64,000 nucleotides of DNA from Phocaeicola faecium. Lineage in GTDB: Bacteria > Bacteroidota > Bacteroidia > Bacteroidales > Bacteroidaceae. Below are positions 50,938 through 60,143 of the stretch, one piece after another. The translations under genes were made by a program, and so were the position numbers. The stretch is taken from assembly GCF_014837055.1 (NCBI RefSeq), contig NZ_JACSPQ010000009.1, forward strand, positions 1-64,000. Reading direction: 5' to 3'. Under the pieces are notes generated by a model. That model made no database searches, was not told where the DNA came from, and saw only the letters and a list, made by a program, of their open reading frames with translations. Each line of letters starts with the position of its first letter. Within the stretch, counting starts at the first letter, position 1.

Positions 50938-51228
50938 TTGATTTATGCTTCAGCCAGATTTAAAGACCTTTTTCTGAAAAACTTCCGTCCCGTCCTTTTC
51001 CTCTCAGCCGACTTTTTTTTGAAGCGATTCATGCCCCATCCGAGTTTATGAGCCTTTTCCTACGGCAAAACAAACGGATGGAAAAGGGGAAATACGAAAA
51101 ATTTTGAGAGGGAAAAATGTTGGAAAGGCGAGGACTTCATCGTTATTTTTCCTGAAGCAAAGGCTCTGACGGAATTTTTCATTTTCCCCTCACATCAGAA
51201 ATTTGCCGACGGGAAAAGGCTTTCACGG
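50938..51228 (-). repeat. Leader repeat 1, upstream of the DUF2958 gene
   Basis: This roughly 290-bp stretch is matched by 54761-55045 in the same orientation, with many identical blocks (for example TACGAAAAATTTTGA and GGGAAAAATGTTGG). It lies directly upstream of a minus-strand operon. The plus-strand open frames through it are not thought to be genes. Confidence 0.75.
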
Positions 51229-51648
51229 ATGGGGTGGACTGCCAAAAAAACGGGAGTGCAGGAGAGACAAGGAAAAAGACGGGACGGAATGGGGAAAGAA
51301 ATGACTGAAACGGAATCCGATGCTGGGAAAGAAACCCATGAAACACTAAATTATATGGAAAGCTGACAGACAGCTTTCAAGGGGTCAGACAACGGGCTGC
51401 CGGAACAGACATCAGGAATGGCCGTGTACGGAAAGGGCATCAGAAGTTGTTAAGGCTATAGCCTTAGCTCTGAAGAGGAACATCCGGACACCGTCTTTCG
51501 TCTGTTCCTCCCGGATGGCATATACAGTTCCGTGAGCCAGTGAGCGGATCTGTACATGTCATTCACACGGGACAGCCATTCCGCTACAGGGTGGGTGGGA
51601 CATCGATGCGTACACGCAAACAGTTTCCGTCCGCCGTGCAAAAAGAAA
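51229..51648. other. Gene-free region beyond leader repeat 1
   Basis: About 400 bp. It contains no convincing gene. The minus-strand frame that crosses it starts inside the SSB gene. Confidence 0.35.
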
Positions 51649-51665
51649 AGCGGCTTGAAGCCGCT
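51649..51665 (-). terminator. Terminator of the second SSB gene
   Basis: AGCGGCTT-G-AAGCCGCT is a near-perfect palindrome, followed on the minus strand by TTTTCTTTTT. It lies 17 bp beyond the SSB stop. Confidence 0.75.
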
Positions 51666-51681
51666 TCGTAAGGCTGAAGGA

Positions 51682-52059
51682 TCATTTCTTCCTTCTGGAT
51701 GCCCGTTTTTTGGGGGCGGGTACTTCTTCCTCCTCTTTTTCAGGAGTAGGATAGAATTTGACACCTGCAAAAACAATGCGGTTCCGCTTTCTCTTCGTTT
51801 CCTGATCAAACCATTCTTCGGGTTTGAAGAATCCCTCTACAGTAATCAGCGTGCCCTTCTTCAACACCTCAAAGGTATCGATGGCTTCATTATTACGCCA
51901 GGCTTCCACATTGACGAATGAAGAAACATATTTCCCGTCTCTCTCCGGTCTGCTGATAGCTACAGCGAATCTGGCTACGCTTGCCTTCTCAAAATTCATG
52001 ATTTCTGCATCCTTACCGATGAAACCTGATACTGCGAATGAATTTTCCAACTTTTTCAT
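51682..52059 (-). CDS. ssb: Single-stranded DNA-binding protein, second copy
   Basis: This 125-residue protein has an OB fold (SFAVSGFIGKDAEIMNFEKA, FVNVEAWRNNEAIDTFEVLK) and a basic Lys/Arg-rich tail (PAPKKRASRRKK) in place of the usual acidic SSB tip. The tail suggests a different partner from the host SSB. It differs from the 109-residue SSB in the tra operon. Confidence 0.83.
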   Translation of the reverse strand: MKKLENSFAVSGFIGKDAEIMNFEKASVARFAVAISRPERDGKYVSSFVNVEAWRNNEAIDTFEVLKKGTLITVEGFFKPEEWFDQETKRKRNRIVFAGVKFYPTPEKEEEEVPAPKKRASRRKK

Positions 52060-52905
52060 AACTGTAATTTTTTAAAGTTAATAAATCATTTTTACAGTGC
52101 AAACACCGGATGACGGCTTTAGGGTACACCAAGAAACCCGTTTGAAATACGCTTTTTTATCCTTAAAAAAGGAAGATTTTGAATGGAATTATTGGTTAAG
52201 ATGGCAGCAAATAATTTGCGCTTAAATACGCTTTCCTAAGAGGGAAGGAAGATTTCAGCCAAATAGAAGAACGGTATTTGCGAATCGTCCCTAACCCCTG
52301 AAGGGTTAGCGTCATACGAAATTTGCACAAGGAAAAATGATTTGACTTCCAGAAATAACAGGGAAAGGGGGAAAATCCAGTATCAGGTTCGGCAAGGATG
52401 CTATTCAGCAGTCAAGGCAAGCGGAGTTCCACTTTTGCATATCCTTAATTAAAAGGAGAGGGACGGGGAATATTCCATTACAGCACATAAAAGTCTGGCG
52501 CAACAATGAAGTTCCACCTGAAACATGTCAGGAAAGGCACGCCGATTACCGTAGAGATACACAAGCCACATAACGGTTTGGAAACGAAAAGAAAGCACTG
52601 CCGGACAATGCAGGTGCCTACCATAAGGCACACCGAAAAAGAAGAGGAAGAGCCGCCCCTACCCAGCTAAAGAAATCCTTCAGCCCTACGAAGCCTTACC
52701 GAAATCAAAAGGCACGGCGGACACTACCGCTCTCCCTTACATGTAAGGGGGTTGACGGGTCATCCTCCGGCAGTATGCAGCCCTACCGATAATGGGGTGG
52801 GTGGGGACTATTGGATTAAGTAAAAATACTTCCCGAAAGCCTTTTTTGCTACTTTTTGGGGTGACTGCCAAAAAGTAGAGCAACCGCCCGCAACCCTTCA
52901 GGACA
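52060..52905. other. 850-bp region without convincing genes
   Basis: The stretch has a small hairpin at 52291-52309 (CTAACCC, GGGTTAG) and a second hairpin at 52849-52878 (arms CTACTTTTTGG and CCAAAAAGTAG) just beyond the minus-strand SLOG gene. Short minus-strand frames at 52449 and 52737 lack starts that look real. It may be leader and terminator sequence only. Confidence 0.4.
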
Positions 52906-53544
52906 TCAGAACAGGTTACGGACAACCACCCGTTTGCCATTCAATGCCTTTCGGACAGTGTATGCAGTTCCTCCACAGGAAAAGCCGTCCCAATAGGCTA
53001 TCAGGACACTTGAATGCAGCAGCATAAAATCATTGCGTTTGAGATAGCATTCAGGGCTATAACTTTCGGAAAGAATGACTGCCGCATCCGCTTCCTCCAG
53101 AATCCACTTGTACCGCAGCTTGGCTGACTGGCTGAAAAGTGCATCCTGCCCGTTGAACGGCACGGCAACCACCAGCACCATGTCCGGGCAATTCCGTTTT
53201 TCCGACAATACGGCTTCGGCTGCCAGCGTATCGAATCCGACTGCCCCACCCGTATAAAACAAGCGGTAGCCCGAAGCGTAACACGCACGGATTTCCGACA
53301 ACAGGCAGGGCAATACCCGATTGGGATTACCCTGCAACTTCCGATGACCGCTGAAAGCCACAGAACGCTTTCTCAGCCATTCGGCGCAATGCTTCCGGCA
53401 TTCTTCCAATGAAGCCGCCTCCGTTTCATAGACAATACATCCCACCATGAACCTGTAACGGCATACGGATACGTCACCGAACAAGCCGTTACTTATTTCG
53501 GTGACAGTTTCTGTTCCTATATTCTCAAAAAAGTTTTCCCTCAT
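52906..53544 (-). CDS. SLOG-family protein (DUF1273/YpsA-like)
   Basis: This 212-residue protein has a Rossmann-like C-terminal domain with VAFSGHRKL, YTGGAVGFDTLAAEAV and ADAAVILSE, the nucleotide-binding pattern of SLOG/YpsA proteins. It overlaps the RadC gene upstream by 20 bp, so it is translationally coupled to it. Such proteins may sense nucleotides; the partner is unknown. Confidence 0.75.
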   Translation of the reverse strand: MRENFFENIGTETVTEISNGLFGDVSVCRYRFMVGCIVYETEAASLEECRKHCAEWLRKRSVAFSGHRKLQGNPNRVLPCLLSEIRACYASGYRLFYTGGAVGFDTLAAEAVLSEKRNCPDMVLVVAVPFNGQDALFSQSAKLRYKWILEEADAAVILSESYSPECYLKRNDFMLLHSSVLIAYWDGFSCGGTAYTVRKALNGKRVVVRNLF

Positions 53545-54136
53545 CCTGATAACTGTAATAGGTATCGTTTGCCACAATGATATGGTCAAGCAAGCGGATG
53601 TTCAACGCTTCTCCTGCCTTGCGCATACATTCGGTCAGTTTATCATCCTCCGCACTCGGTCTGTTGTTTCCGCTTGGGTGGTTATGGCAAAGCACCATTG
53701 CCGTAGCCTTAGCCAACAACGCTTCTCTCAGCACGATGCGGACATCCACCTGCGTAGAAGCATATCCACCGCAAGAGATACGTTTCTTGCCTATCACTTT
53801 TGCCGACTGGTTCAGAAGAAGCACCCAACATTCCTCCGTCACGATGTCGCCGACAATCGGCTGCATAATTTCAAAAGCATCCCTACTGCATCGAATCTGA
53901 AAGCCGTTGAGCGATTTCGGCGCACACCGCTTGTAAAGTTCGATTGCCGCCATTGCCACCTGCCTGCGTGCAGGGGTCATGGAATCAAGCACCGCATTGA
54001 GGTCAAACCTCTCGTCAGTCCGCATTTCCTTTTCCCTTACCTTACCTGCCATCCGCTCGCTATTGGTCAGGATATACACAAGTTCCGTATTCTCCATAAC
54101 CCGATATTCACCGTTAATTTCAAAATTTCCTTTCAT
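53525..54136 (-). CDS. RadC-like JAMM protein
   Basis: This 203-residue protein has the RadC-type JAB domain with HNHPSG and the paired downstream D residues (SAEDDKLTE, LLDHIIV). It lacks the N-terminal HhH part of chromosomal RadC, as do mobile-element copies. The exact function of RadC proteins is unsettled. Confidence 0.83.
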   Translation of the reverse strand: MKGNFEINGEYRVMENTELVYILTNSERMAGKVREKEMRTDERFDLNAVLDSMTPARRQVAMAAIELYKRCAPKSLNGFQIRCSRDAFEIMQPIVGDIVTEECWVLLLNQSAKVIGKKRISCGGYASTQVDVRIVLREALLAKATAMVLCHNHPSGNNRPSAEDDKLTECMRKAGEALNIRLLDHIIVANDTYYSYQDEGKLF

Positions 54137-54164
54137 GATTTACGATTTAAAGATTACTATTCCG

Positions 54165-54731
54165 TTAGTTGCAATGAAAAATGGTTTTACCCAAGAAGAA
54201 ACCTCCCAAGATTTCAGCACCGAATTTCTCCAGTTGAAGCGCAAACCTCGCATACGAAAACCCTTTAGTCAAAACGTCGTCAAACACCAGCACTTTCTTC
54301 CCGTTGAAAAACTCCTTGTCAAAGTCAACCACCTGCACATTCCGTATGTTTTTTTCGTCAAACCGCTCATGCACCCCCAAGCGGTTTCCCTCGATACGGA
54401 TATGGTCGTATGCGTTGATGGCTCCTGACAGACCGCACACCTTTTCCGCGAATTTTCTATATCTTTTCTCGTTCTTCGCTGCCGAAGAAGCGGGTACACA
54501 TGCAAAAACGATATTCCTTGTCTCCTTACCGAAAAACCTCACCAGTGCGGATGCCGTGATTTCCGCCACGCTTTCATAGGCTCTCCCGTCTTTGAAGTCC
54601 CAAACGAGATGCCTTATCTGCCAATCCCGTGCGCTTGCATTCTTATACTGCATGGGCAAATAGTCATAAAAAGCGTACATCAGCTTCCGCCATTGCCGTT
54701 CCAAACTTGGGTATTTTCCTTTCTGTGCCAT
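54165..54731 (-). CDS. ComF-like phosphoribosyltransferase
   Basis: This 188-residue protein has the PRPP-binding motif VLVFDDVLTKGFSY near residues 145-160 and an N-terminal half without zinc cysteines. It heads the RadC/SLOG unit behind leader repeat 2. ComF proteins help DNA uptake; on an element it may act on incoming DNA or on nucleotides. Confidence 0.75.
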   Translation of the reverse strand: MAQKGKYPSLERQWRKLMYAFYDYLPMQYKNASARDWQIRHLVWDFKDGRAYESVAEITASALVRFFGKETRNIVFACVPASSAAKNEKRYRKFAEKVCGLSGAINAYDHIRIEGNRLGVHERFDEKNIRNVQVVDFDKEFFNGKKVLVFDDVLTKGFSYARFALQLEKFGAEILGGFFLGKTIFHCN

Positions 54732-54760
54732 AGTCTGCGATTCTTAGGGTTGAACTTCCT

Positions 54761-55045
54761 GATTTATGCTTCGGCAAGATTCAAAGACCTTTTTTCAGAT
54801 TTCCCTTTCCGTCCTTTTCCTTCTGCCGACTTTTTTTTAAAAGCGGGTTCTGCCCCGACTGAGTTCATGAGCCTTTTTTCACGGCAAATACGAACTAATG
54901 AAAGGTGGAATACGAAAAATTTTGATAGGGAAAAATGTTGGGAATCCAAGCCTTCATCGTTATTTTTCCCGAAGCAAAGGCATCGCCGGAATTTGTTCAT
55001 TTCCACCACTCATCATACCTTTGCCGAAGAAAAAAGGCTTCCCGG
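54761..55045 (-). repeat. Leader repeat 2, upstream of the phosphoribosyltransferase gene
   Basis: This is the second copy of the roughly 290-bp leader repeat at 50938-51228, in the same orientation, with many shared blocks. It precedes a minus-strand unit as does the first. Between the two copies lie 3.5 kb of maintenance genes. Confidence 0.75.
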
Positions 55046-55323
55046 TCGGGACAGGACTTCATACAAGAAAGGGGAGGCAGAAAGGGGGAAAAGGACGGAA
55101 AGGAATAGGCAACATATACCGCTTTACGCATAAGGGATAGCAGAGTAAAGCCCACAGCCACAGCGAGGACTTGCAACGGATAGCCCGGCGGCTTGCCGAT
55201 ATGCCCCATATAAATTTTTCCGAAAGTAAAACCTGCCACACCCATAGCTCGGAATCAAAAGAAACAAAAGGCTACCTCCACAAAGAAAACATCATAAAAC
55301 CTGCACAATTAAAAATAATTCCC

Positions 55324-55654
55324 TATATTTGCACTTGCATTCAGCTATGAATCCCTCTGGGTTCTTTCATTTATTACAATCCCACCGTATTTATTCCACT
55401 ATCAATTGGGGATGACATCCGTCCCTTTATAAAATCCTCATGCTCCGCCGGGCTACAGAGGCACACCTACAATGCATTCGTTTATTATCAAGTAACAGTT
55501 GTTTTCAGGTAACATTTTGCATTATGAGAAAGACAGAAACGTATTTCAGGTATTTAAGTCACGAAACCGGGCAAGCCTATAAACGCTGCCCTCTCCCTAT
55601 GAGAATCAACGTACAACACATTTTATTCACATAAACCATATAAACATAGAAACA
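55324..55654 (+). promoter_or_regulatory. Promoter and long leader of the wHTH gene
   Basis: The -7 element TATATTTG is at 55324-55331. The ATG follows at 55655, so the leader is about 320 nt. No open frame in it looks real. The region may hold regulatory RNA; no clear hairpin set was found by eye. Confidence 0.45.
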
Positions 55655-55873
55655 ATGGAAAGTAATCTAATCGGAAAGAATGCAGGCACTATCTGGAATA
55701 TCCTGCATGAGAGCAATGAAAAAGTGGAAGTAGCCAGACTGAAAAAGGAATCACATCTGACAGATGATGAGTTCTGGGCAGCAATCGGATGGCTTTCACG
55801 CGAAAGCAAACTGGTCTATGCGACCGAAAAGAAAGGACGCAAGAATATCGGGTATTATGCATTGACCGAGTAA
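55655..55873 (+). CDS. Winged-helix protein (DUF2582-like)
   Basis: This 72-residue protein has a single winged-helix domain (AGTIWNILHESNEKVEVARL, FWAAIGWLSRESKLVYATEK), as in DUF2582. It is flanked by a long leader and by a perfect terminator, so it is a single-gene unit. It is probably a small DNA-binding protein. Confidence 0.78.
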   Translation: MESNLIGKNAGTIWNILHESNEKVEVARLKKESHLTDDEFWAAIGWLSRESKLVYATEKKGRKNIGYYALTE

Positions 55874-55889
55874 TCCCCTGCCAGTATGA

Positions 55890-55928
55890 AAAAAGGCTTG
55901 TCCGCCAATGAAACGGACAAGCCTTTTT
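55890..55928 (+). terminator. Perfect 15-bp terminator of the wHTH gene
   Basis: The arms 55890-55904 and 55914-55928 pair perfectly, with a T-run in the right arm and a 9-nt loop. Confidence 0.9.
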
Positions 55929-55973
55929 CTTTCTATAGATCCTGATTATTTATCCTAAGGATTATACGAGAAA

Positions 55974-56675
55974 TCAACTGTTTATCAATTTCTCTATCCA
56001 CTCGTTAAAGTGTCTACATTCGGCACGGAGCGTTTCAACCCCAATCTGTTTGGTCACATTTTTACCCGTAACAGGCTTGTTATAATTGTAGTGTGTCTTT
56101 TTATCTCCCTCTATTGCCTTGATAATACGCTTACTTGGAGCTGTGGAAGGGCCATTGTTAATAAGTTCCGGATTGCCACCTGCATCAAGCAAGGCCTTTT
56201 CGAGTTGCTTGCAACGCTTGTCACAACCGGGATAATATCTTGCTATATGCGCGATTCCGCAAAATAAAAGGGATTCAAACTCATGCAACTGAATATAAGG
56301 GATGAAACGTTCGTCATTTATGTCTTTCGCAAAATCTGTTTCCAAAGAATTTACGCGAGCGTAAGGATTGCCAATCCTTTGAGCAACCGCATAACCGGGA
56401 AAATCATTTGGAAGAGCATAAAGGTCAAACATCGTTGTAAAGATATGCCTTGCATACTCATCGTCTTTTTTCGTTTGACGCAAAAGACCAATATCTGTCA
56501 CTGCGTGGTTGTAACTTAACATTCCCCCATGTGCATTCTTTTTCTTATTGGTTGTAATTAAGATTCCTTTTACACTTTTCACCCCCTGTTCCTTAAGATA
56601 TGGCCGCAAGACTTCTTCAACAAATCCCTGTTCGGTTTGTCCTTCACAAAGGACATGGATGATTTTATCTTTCAT
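55974..56675 (-). CDS. DUF4276-type protein, partner of the AAA ATPase
   Basis: This 233-residue protein begins with IIHVLCEGQTEQGFVEEVLR, the EGxTE motif of DUF4276, a Toprim/OLD-nuclease-like fold. Its start overlaps the stop of the ATPase gene (ATGA, 56672-56675), so the two are coupled. ATPase plus DUF4276 pairs behave like OLD-type defence modules. The nuclease role is inferred. Confidence 0.78.
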   Translation of the reverse strand: MKDKIIHVLCEGQTEQGFVEEVLRPYLKEQGVKSVKGILITTNKKKNAHGGMLSYNHAVTDIGLLRQTKKDDEYARHIFTTMFDLYALPNDFPGYAVAQRIGNPYARVNSLETDFAKDINDERFIPYIQLHEFESLLFCGIAHIARYYPGCDKRCKQLEKALLDAGGNPELINNGPSTAPSKRIIKAIEGDKKTHYNYNKPVTGKNVTKQIGVETLRAECRHFNEWIEKLINS

Positions 56676-57796
56676 ACAGGACGCCCTCCTATGATATTTT
56701 TATCCCACAATTCACCAACTGTATATTTCTGAAGCCAAAGATGATAATCCTCATCACTAAGATGGGTTACAGAAGTAGATTGCGTGTCCTTATTCATTTC
56801 TATAATTGATATGTCATCAATATCAAAATGATCAACCAAATCTTTGCTCTGTGTCGCGATGATTATTTGCGCGTGTATGGATGCGTCCTTTATCATCTCG
56901 GCCAGTTGAGTAATGGCATATGGATGCAGCCCAAGTTCAGGCTCGTCCAATATAATGACTTTCGGCATTGTCTGAACCGGCTGCAAAAGCAATGCCGCCA
57001 ATGCAATGAATCTGATGGAACCGTCTGAAAACTGGTAAGCGTTAAAACGGTAATCCGAAGCGGAATTATCCATCCAACGCAAAGATACAAATCCACCGGC
57101 CGGTTCCAAATAGAAATCCTGAAACTGTGGAATCACATCATGCACGTATTCAACAATCCTGTTGTAGGAATTTTTATAGTTTTCCCGTAAAAACAGTAAA
57201 AAAGAAGGCAGGTTATTTCCATGTGACTGAAGATAATTGCTCGTTTCAACAGGACAAACTTGTCGTAAAGGCCCCTCAGCAGATGAATCATGAAACTGGT
57301 AAACCTTACAAGAAGATAGCATCTGACATATGGTCTTGGCTACTAGATCCCCACTTTCCACTAGAGCGGACTCTTTAAAATTAGGCTCTAAAGCAACCTC
57401 ATAAGGCTTTTCTTCCCTCTCACGATGCCACACGATACGTTCTTCCGTGATAATCAATCTGTCTGGTCGCGCATTGGTTAAATCGAAGCTATAAGTATCT
57501 ACGGATTTTTTATCTGCAAATTTCAATTCTCCCGACATTACCGGTGTCCTCTTCGGACCATAATACAACAATGCGCTTGATGTCCCTGAAATTTCCACAT
57601 ATTTTCCAAACGCTTTGCTCATCATATAGCTTAACATTTGGAAAAAACTGATGATATTACTTTTTCCTGCACCGTTAGCACCCAACAAAATATTCACATC
57701 ACCTAATTTCAATGTGACAGGATTATCAAAAGAGATAGATTTATAACCTCTAATCGTTACTTCCTGCAATTTAGTCCTTAGAGTCTTTACCATCAC
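56672..57796 (-). CDS. AAA-15/21-type ATPase of a probable defence pair
   Basis: This 374-residue ATPase has Walker A LLGANGAGKSN near residue 33 and the Walker B/signature IILDEPELGLHP near residue 275, in the ABC-ATPase (OLD/Rad50-like) style. It has no membrane segment. It is first of a two-gene operon with DUF4276. The position next to insertion sequences and at the edge of the element fits a defence island. Confidence 0.83.
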   Translation of the reverse strand: MMVKTLRTKLQEVTIRGYKSISFDNPVTLKLGDVNILLGANGAGKSNIISFFQMLSYMMSKAFGKYVEISGTSSALLYYGPKRTPVMSGELKFADKKSVDTYSFDLTNARPDRLIITEERIVWHREREEKPYEVALEPNFKESALVESGDLVAKTICQMLSSCKVYQFHDSSAEGPLRQVCPVETSNYLQSHGNNLPSFLLFLRENYKNSYNRIVEYVHDVIPQFQDFYLEPAGGFVSLRWMDNSASDYRFNAYQFSDGSIRFIALAALLLQPVQTMPKVIILDEPELGLHPYAITQLAEMIKDASIHAQIIIATQSKDLVDHFDIDDISIIEMNKDTQSTSVTHLSDEDYHLWLQKYTVGELWDKNIIGGRPV

Positions 57797-57818
57797 ACCC
57801 TTAATTTAAGTTAGGTTG

Positions 57819-57826
57819 CAAAGTTA
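57819..57826 (-). promoter_or_regulatory. Promoter of the AAA/DUF4276 pair
   Basis: On the minus strand TAACTTTG matches the -7 consensus, 23 bp before the ATPase start. Confidence 0.6.
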
Positions 57827-58524
57827 GTATAAATTCAAATGCAAACGAAAAGTTGATGCAAAAAACGATAAACAATCGGCACACAAAATACTATAAATCA
57901 GAAAACAGAGAAAGGTCTACAATTCTTTATCATTTGCTGGATTCCTATTCTGGATATAGTTTATTGACCTTATATTCAACGAAAAAATTTCATCTTACAC
58001 CAAACAGACGATACTGAAGGTAGAAAGGAAAAAGTCCAAGAAAGTTATAACGGAAAGAATTCATCTACACTAAATATGCTTGTTTAGGAACTCTGCCTTA
58101 TACCAGCATTAGAAACCGTTATAAAATGGATTAAATACATCAGCTGCTACAAATAAAGGCCAGCATTTCAAGCAGGATGATTCTAAACATGAGAAGATTC
58201 AAGCAGATTGAAGTGCTGCATCTGCAAATCCGGTTGTTTCGTTCCAGCAACAATGTTATCTCACGGTATAAAATATTGTTCTCTATATAAAGTGGGAAGG
58301 AAAAGTTTCTCCCTCAATTACATTATAGTAATGTATCGGAAAGCAATTACGTTATATATACTAACTTTCCATTATTATAAGAATAAATTAAACGATCCCT
58401 ATCTTAGTTGGGAAATTTCCTTCGTTTTAGCTGCTGAATCTTATTTTCGAAAGAACATCTAAAAATACAAATAACCAACTAATTCGCGATACTTTGTATA
58501 TGAATTAGTTGGCTAGTATTATGC
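57827..58524. other. 700-bp AT-rich region left of the insertion sequences
   Basis: No convincing gene. The plus-strand frame of 84 residues at 58208 has no ribosome-binding site. At 58475-58512 the arms CCAACTAATTC and GAATTAGTTGG make a hairpin that recurs at 61577-61616. Confidence 0.4.
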
Positions 58525-58594
58525 TACTTAGTCGTCCCTTAAAAATATTTTTATTTACTGTTATTCAGTTATTTAATCAATAAAAGTCTTTGAT

Positions 58595-58640
58595 AATTCT
58601 GCAAGTTTTCTTATCTTTAGGTTAAGAAACTTGCAGAATT
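58595..58640 (+). promoter_or_regulatory. Hairpin just before the IS-A transposase start
   Basis: AATTCTGCAAGTTT (58595-58608) pairs with AAACTTGCAGAATT (58627-58640) and the ATG follows one base later. Such a hairpin would hide the start in read-through transcripts and lower transposase output. Confidence 0.6.
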
Positions 58641-58641
58641 T

Positions 58642-59949
58642 ATGATTAAAAATACGCATAATAGCCCTTCTTTATTCAGTAACCTATCTGACATGCTGAA
58701 CCAATCGCCCCCACTTTACCAGTTGGCTGACAAAATAGCTTGGGAAAAATTTGAAACAGCTTTTCAGCCTTTGTATTGTCAAGACAACGGTCGTCCCGGT
58801 AAGCCAATCCGTTTAATGTGTGGCTTGCTCATTCTGAAACACCTTCGTAATCTGTCAGATGAGTCATTGGTAGAACAATGGAGTGAAAACGCTTATTATC
58901 AGTATTTTTGTGGGATGCAGGAGTTCACTCCGTCTGCTCCATGTGCCTCTTCAGAACTGGTTCATTTCCGCAAGCGTATCGGTGAAGAGGGGATTGAACT
59001 TATTTTTCAGGAAAGCATCCGTGTGAATAACGAGGATGATGGAGACCATCATCATGATACGGCCTTCATTGATTCTACAGTTCAGAAAAAGAATGTCACT
59101 TACCCCACGGATGCAAAGTTGCATAAGAAGATCGTGAAAAAAGTCCTTGGCATTGTGAAAAAGCTGGGCCTTCCCCTGCGTCAAAGCTACACCTTTGTGT
59201 TGAAGGATATTTATCGTGACCAGCGTTTTCGGAATCATCCCAGGAACAGGAAAAAAGCCCTCAGGGCAGACAGGCGTTTACGTACAATAGCCGGAAGGTT
59301 AGTCAGGGAGCTGAAGCGTAATCTTAAAGAGAATCACGATTATGACAAACTGCTCGGACTCTTTGAAACCATTCTTTCCCAAAAGCGTAACAGTCGGAAA
59401 AAGGTCTATTCCATTCATGAGCCAGAGGTGCAATGTATCAGCAAGGGCAAAGAACATAAGAAATACGAATTCGGCAACAAGGTATCCATCATACGTTCCG
59501 TCACAGGTATCATTCTGGGAGCCATGTCCTTTCGCAATGAATATGACGGTCATACCATCGAGTCTTCCCTGGAACAGGTGGAACGGTTAACCGGGCGAAA
59601 AATCAAAGTGCTGACCGGTGACAGAGGATACAGAGGCAAGAAGGAAATTAACGGGACGAAGATTATGATTCCCGATATACCCAAGAAATCAGACAGCCGT
59701 TATCAGAAGCAGAAAAAACATAAACTCTTCTGCAAGCGTGCAGGTATAGAATCGACGATAGGTCACTTAAAGTCAGATTACCGATTTGGCCGCAACTTTT
59801 ATAAGGGTGTGGTGGGAGATACTGTGAACGTGCTTCTGGCAGCAGCGACCTATAACTTCAGAAGAGCCATGAAAACTCTTTGGTACATGATTCAAAAAAT
59901 ATGCAAGATACTGTGGTTGAACAATATCTCGCAAAAGTGGGCTTTTTAA
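58642..59949 (+). CDS. IS5-family DDE transposase (IS-A)
   Basis: This 435-residue transposase has a DUF772-type N-terminus (GRPGKPIRLMCGLLILKHLR), the catalytic segments DTAFIDSTVQKKN and LTGDRGYRGKKE, and a C-terminal C/K/R-rich HKLFCKRAGIESTIGHLKS with the catalytic Glu. The length suits the family. It has no frameshift and probably still works. Confidence 0.88.
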   Translation: MIKNTHNSPSLFSNLSDMLNQSPPLYQLADKIAWEKFETAFQPLYCQDNGRPGKPIRLMCGLLILKHLRNLSDESLVEQWSENAYYQYFCGMQEFTPSAPCASSELVHFRKRIGEEGIELIFQESIRVNNEDDGDHHHDTAFIDSTVQKKNVTYPTDAKLHKKIVKKVLGIVKKLGLPLRQSYTFVLKDIYRDQRFRNHPRNRKKALRADRRLRTIAGRLVRELKRNLKENHDYDKLLGLFETILSQKRNSRKKVYSIHEPEVQCISKGKEHKKYEFGNKVSIIRSVTGIILGAMSFRNEYDGHTIESSLEQVERLTGRKIKVLTGDRGYRGKKEINGTKIMIPDIPKKSDSRYQKQKKHKLFCKRAGIESTIGHLKSDYRFGRNFYKGVVGDTVNVLLAAATYNFRRAMKTLWYMIQKICKILWLNNISQKWAF

Positions 59950-60143
59950 GGGACGACTACTTAGGGATATTCAGTAAATGTCCCCCAAAAATAAAATGGC
60001 ATATGAAGTGATTATGGTCTATCATTTTCATATGCCATTTTTATTGTCATTTTTTCGTGTATTCTCACATAATTCTATCCGACAGGACATAACACTCCTG
60101 AAGAAGCCAAATGACCTCTTCTTATTCTGTCAGTAAAATCATA

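Larger units (their letters stand above)
58531..59957. mobile_element. Intact IS5-like insertion sequence (IS-A)
   Basis: The ends are perfect inverted repeats starting GTCGTCCCTTAAAAA (58531-58545, matched at 59943-59957). Flanking TACTTA hexamers (58525-58530, 59958-59963) are a 6-bp target duplication. The element is 1427 bp and holds one transposase gene. It looks intact. Confidence 0.85.

Noticed and set aside
50668-51051. Plus-strand open frame crossing the DUF2958 gene and leader repeat 1
   Set aside because: It is antisense to a supported gene. The similarity with the frame at 54609-55133 reflects the shared DNA repeat.
54609-55133. 174-residue plus-strand frame over leader repeat 2
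   Set aside because: It starts antisense to the phosphoribosyltransferase gene, and the shared part is the DNA repeat, not a protein pattern.
58208-58462. 84-residue open frame left of IS-A
   Set aside because: No ribosome-binding site, atypical composition, no context.
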